A stretch of 16,886 nucleotides of DNA from positions 1 through 16,886 of the forward strand of contig CAIKXW010000049.1 in NCBI GenBank assembly GCA_903831485.1, given 5' to 3'. Position numbers and translations under genes: made by a program. Source of the DNA: an uncultured Alphaproteobacteria bacterium (lineage in GTDB: Bacteria; Pseudomonadota; Alphaproteobacteria; Caulobacterales; Hyphomonadaceae). Below are positions 14,826 through 16,886 of this stretch, piece by piece (within the stretch, counting starts at the first letter, position 1; every line of letters starts with the position of its first letter). Below the pieces are notes generated by a model, which was not told the origin of the DNA, made no database searches, and saw only the letters and a program-made list of their open reading frames with translations.

Positions 14826-14914
14826 CGGGCCAAGGCGCCCGCAATGCGTGGCCATGTCAAGATAAACGCGCCGCGGCTGTTGGACTAACCCCGTGGCGCC
14901 GTAAGTCTCTCGAG

Positions 14915-15727
14915 GTGAGCGAAGCGCGATTCCTTGGCATCGATTTCTCGGGCGCCGCCGCCCCGTGGCGGCCTGTCTGCGCGCGTCCAACGGTCTGGAT
15001 TGCGGTGCTGGAGGGCGTCCGGCTGGCCGACCTGCGGCCGGTGCAGAAACTGGACCCGGGGAGCGCGCCGTTCGACAGCCTGGTCAACCTGCTTCGGGCG
15101 GGCCAATTCCGGGCCGCCGGGATCGACGCGCCCTTCTCCCTGCCTGACCCGCACCTTCCCGGCGGCGGCTATGCCCGGCTTCTCGCGGAAATTGGCGCGT
15201 TGCCGCCGGCAGGCGACCGGCCATTTCCACTGGGGCCGCAGCTGATTGGCCTTGCCGAGCGCTATGCCCCGAAGCAGAGCGCGAAGCCTCACCGCGCGAC
15301 CGAGCGACAGTGGAGCCGCGCAACCCCGCGATCGACGCTGTGGTGGAAGCCACGTGGCGGGGCGCCATTCGCGGCGGCATGCATGACATTGCTTCATCGC
15401 GCCGGCCGCCCGATCTGGCCATGGAAGGACGCGCCGGGGATGCTGGTGGAAGCCTTTCCCGCGGCGCAGCTGCTCGCGTGGGACCTGCCGCATGTTAACT
15501 ATACGGGCGCTGACGCCAGCCCTGTTCGTGCACGGATAGTCGCGGACATTGAACGCCGGCAGCATATCGAGATCACGCCGGCGCATCGCAGGGAAATGCT
15601 CCGCACGCCGGATGCGCTTGATGCATTCATTGCGACCTTCGCCGGGCGCGCGGCAGCCAACCGGACGCTGAAACTTGAGAAGCCTTCGAGCTGGAAGACA
15701 GAAGGCGCGATTGCGGTTCACGCTTGA
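14915..15727 (+). CDS. DUF429 family protein
   Basis: A 270-residue protein. The start of the conserved part, FLGIDFSGAAAPWRP, and IDAPFSLPDPHLPGGGYARL match the DUF429 RNase H-like/predicted nuclease fold: Asp in GIDF and Asp in GIDAP are the acidic residues usually kept. The C-terminal VEAFPAAQLLAWDLPHVNYT and RTPDALDAFIATFAGRAAA (the third acidic motif, D-A-x-D-A) complete the pattern. Catalytic activity has not been shown for the family, to my knowledge. I use GTG 14915 as start because the fold begins there; the frame is open upstream to 14810 through the divergent TetR start region, and GAG is the only nearby ribosome-site-like sequence. Confidence 0.85.
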   Translation: MSEARFLGIDFSGAAAPWRPVCARPTVWIAVLEGVRLADLRPVQKLDPGSAPFDSLVNLLRAGQFRAAGIDAPFSLPDPHLPGGGYARLLAEIGALPPAGDRPFPLGPQLIGLAERYAPKQSAKPHRATERQWSRATPRSTLWWKPRGGAPFAAACMTLLHRAGRPIWPWKDAPGMLVEAFPAAQLLAWDLPHVNYTGADASPVRARIVADIERRQHIEITPAHRREMLRTPDALDAFIATFAGRAAANRTLKLEKPSSWKTEGAIAVHA

Positions 15728-15855
15728 GTCCGGAGCCCTGCTCTGGCGCCCCGATCCGGTCCGCCGGTCGGGATGAGCGGCGACTGTGCCGATCTTCGTC
15801 AATACTGTAACGTCGACTTGCCGGAACGCCATCCAAGTCGAGAAGATCCTTTCGC

Positions 15856-16296
15856 ATGACCTTCATTGTCCGCCCGCTTGCAGCAGACGATCGCGAACAA
15901 TGGCTGGGGCTTTGGCAAGGTTATCTCGACTTCTACGAAAGCGATGTGCCGGCCAGCGTCACAAACCTGACCTGGAACAGACTGCTTGATCCTGAGGCTC
16001 CGATCCACGGCCTCTGCGCCGCCACGACAGACGGCCGCATTCTCGGCATCGTGCACTACCTCTTCCATCCGGTGACATGGGCGGCGGGACCGCGCTGTTA
16101 CCTGGAAGATCTCTTCACGTCCGCTGATGCGCGCGGGCGCGGCGTGGGGCGCGCGTTGATCGAGGCCGTGTATGCCGCGGCGGACGCGCGCGGCGCGGAT
16201 CAGGTCTACTGGCTGACGCAGGAGTTCAACGCCACGGCTCGCCGGCTGTACGATCAGGTCGCCACGGCGACGCCGTTTATCAAATACCGGCGGTAA
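15856..16296 (+). CDS. GNAT family N-acetyltransferase
   Basis: A 146-residue acetyl-CoA-dependent acetyltransferase with a complete single GNAT domain. The N-terminal strand-helix is FIVRPLAADDREQWLGLWQG. Motif A, which binds the acetyl-CoA pyrophosphate, is CYLEDLFTSADARGRGVGRA (R/Q-x-x-G-x-G/A as RGRGVG). Motif B is YWLTQEFNATARRLYDQV, where the Asn and Tyr are the usual catalytic/CoA contacts. The substrate (protein, amine or antibiotic) cannot be told. AGAAGATCC lies before the ATG, a weak ribosome site. It stands alone between the DUF429 gene and the luxI relic. Confidence 0.93.
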   Translation: MTFIVRPLAADDREQWLGLWQGYLDFYESDVPASVTNLTWNRLLDPEAPIHGLCAATTDGRILGIVHYLFHPVTWAAGPRCYLEDLFTSADARGRGVGRALIEAVYAAADARGADQVYWLTQEFNATARRLYDQVATATPFIKYRR

Positions 16297-16391
16297 CTCG
16301 CCGGAACGATCCATCACAACCTTTAGTTGCAAGAAAACATCGGCCAAACCATTGTCGCCTTTCCCGCATTCCGCGGGTTGGGGACTGAAGA

Positions 16392-16886
16392 ATGATTCAC
16401 GCCGTAACGCTTGCAAATCAGCATCTCCATGGACGCCAGCTCGACCAGATGTTTCGCATGCGTCACGCCTTCTATGTCGAGGGACATGGCTGGTCGGGCC
16501 TGACGTCGAAGGATGGCCGCGAGACAGACGAATTCGATAACGAAAGCGCTATCTACCTGATGAGCATCGATCCGTTCGGGGATGTGGCCGAGCACAGGGA
16601 AATGCATTGCTGCCTACGGGTGGCCGCTTCGGTTTCTGGGCGCGCCGCGCGCCCATTAGGGCGGAAAGGGAATCGCTGTCGCGGCCGAGATCGACATTGG
16701 CCTCCACGTTCTTGCGCGGACGCGTGTGAAAACGGGCGTCACGGGGGCGATGCTGGTGGAAATCGATCCAGTGAGAATTGCGTCAGCCGGACCTGCATCT
16801 ACCGCAATCGTTGCGCCCGATGATCTTCGGGACATGGCCGACGCACTTGGCTCACACCGCGCTGGCGCGTTGATCCGGACACTGTC
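16392..16886 (+). pseudogene. Broken luxI-type acyl-homoserine-lactone synthase gene
   Basis: The first ~65 residues are a good LuxI N-terminus: FRMRHAFYV (Arg24, Phe27), GHGW (Trp34) and DGRETDEFD (Glu44, Asp46, Asp49, at the family's conserved positions), ending YLMSIDPFGDV. After about 16586 this frame degrades to Arg-rich sequence with only MHCCLRVAAS recalling the next LuxI strand, and stops at 16821-16823. A second frame, opened after TAG 16657-16659, reads GGKGIAVAAEIDIGLH, LARTRVKTGVTGAMLVEID and APDDLRDMADALG up to the window edge, which resembles the LuxI C-terminal half. The central part, with the conserved E...SR/TR motif, is missing in all frames. I read this as a gene broken by a deletion plus frameshift. 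Sequencing error or a merged junction is the alternative. No luxR lies in the window. Confidence 0.7.

Noticed and set aside
14826..14914. Operator for the TetR protein in the TetR/DUF429 divergent gap
   Set aside because: I found no convincing palindrome of 10 or more bases. A TGTCAA at 14855-14860 would be a -35 on the reverse strand, but no -10 follows at the right distance.
16297..16391. Search for a lux box before the luxI relic
   Set aside because: No 18-20 bp dyad like the lux box is present. A short cccgc/gcggg hairpin at 16373-16387 is too small to interpret.
1..16886. Defence system, mobile element, CRISPR array or biosynthetic cluster
   Set aside because: No integrase, transposase, restriction, toxin-antitoxin, Cas, phage or synthase gene is recognisable, and no long repeats are visible. 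The GNAT, DUF429 and TetR genes together do not form a known or convincing system.

Overview
The window is GC-rich DNA from what looks like an alphaproteobacterium. The best fit is a Hyphomonadaceae/Caulobacterales-type marine or aquatic heterotroph. This placement is inference. It rests on two UrcA-family secreted proteins, an alphaproteobacterial-type QueE with a CX14CX2C cluster motif, a spinster-like MFS transporter, several short lipoproteins and an N-acyl-homoserine-lactone synthase relic. I see no rRNA, tRNA, CRISPR array, integrase, transposase or phage gene. Most of the window reads as ordinary chromosome in short transcription units.

Layout, left to right. A terminator of an upstream gene lies at 2-32. 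It is followed by a thioredoxin-fold lipoprotein without CxxC (119-706) that abuts a convergent glutathione S-transferase (707-1333). About 585 bases without a convincing gene follow (1334-1918), then an MFS transporter (1919-3364) and a small reverse-strand lipoprotein (3380-3628). A possible aromatic/quinone response block comes next: a DODA/YgiD-type extradiol dioxygenase (3745-4524), a tandem NIPSNAP lipoprotein (4629-5474, strong terminator) and a pirin (5731-6429). The dioxygenase and the pirin share a nearly identical 14-bp palindrome just upstream (ATTGCAAATGCAAC and GTTGCATATGCAAC), so they are probably controlled by one regulator that is not encoded here. The pirin also has three tandem copies of another inverted repeat further upstream.

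The middle part holds two small envelope proteins (6518-6760, 6896-7375) and a terminator. The reverse-strand queC-queE pair (8773 down to 7431, 4-base overlap) makes preQ0 for queuosine. Divergent from it is a DUF952 gene whose stop overlaps the GTG start of pyrD (class 2 dihydroorotate dehydrogenase). A large membrane protein with an SH3-like domain and a beta-sandwich-like C-terminus follows (10463-12115).

The right part has two reverse-strand UrcA-family genes, one with a visible sigma70-like promoter and one with a strong terminator. Then come a quinone oxidoreductase with a perfect 15-bp upstream palindrome, a convergent TetR regulator seven bases away, a divergent DUF429 gene, a GNAT acetyltransferase and, at the right edge, a luxI-type gene that appears broken. 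Its N-terminal part is intact in one frame. A plausible C-terminal part continues in another frame behind a TAG, with the middle missing.

I did not find a convincing new multi-gene system. The observations most worth following up are the shared dioxygenase/pirin operator, the triple inverted repeat and the decaying luxI.
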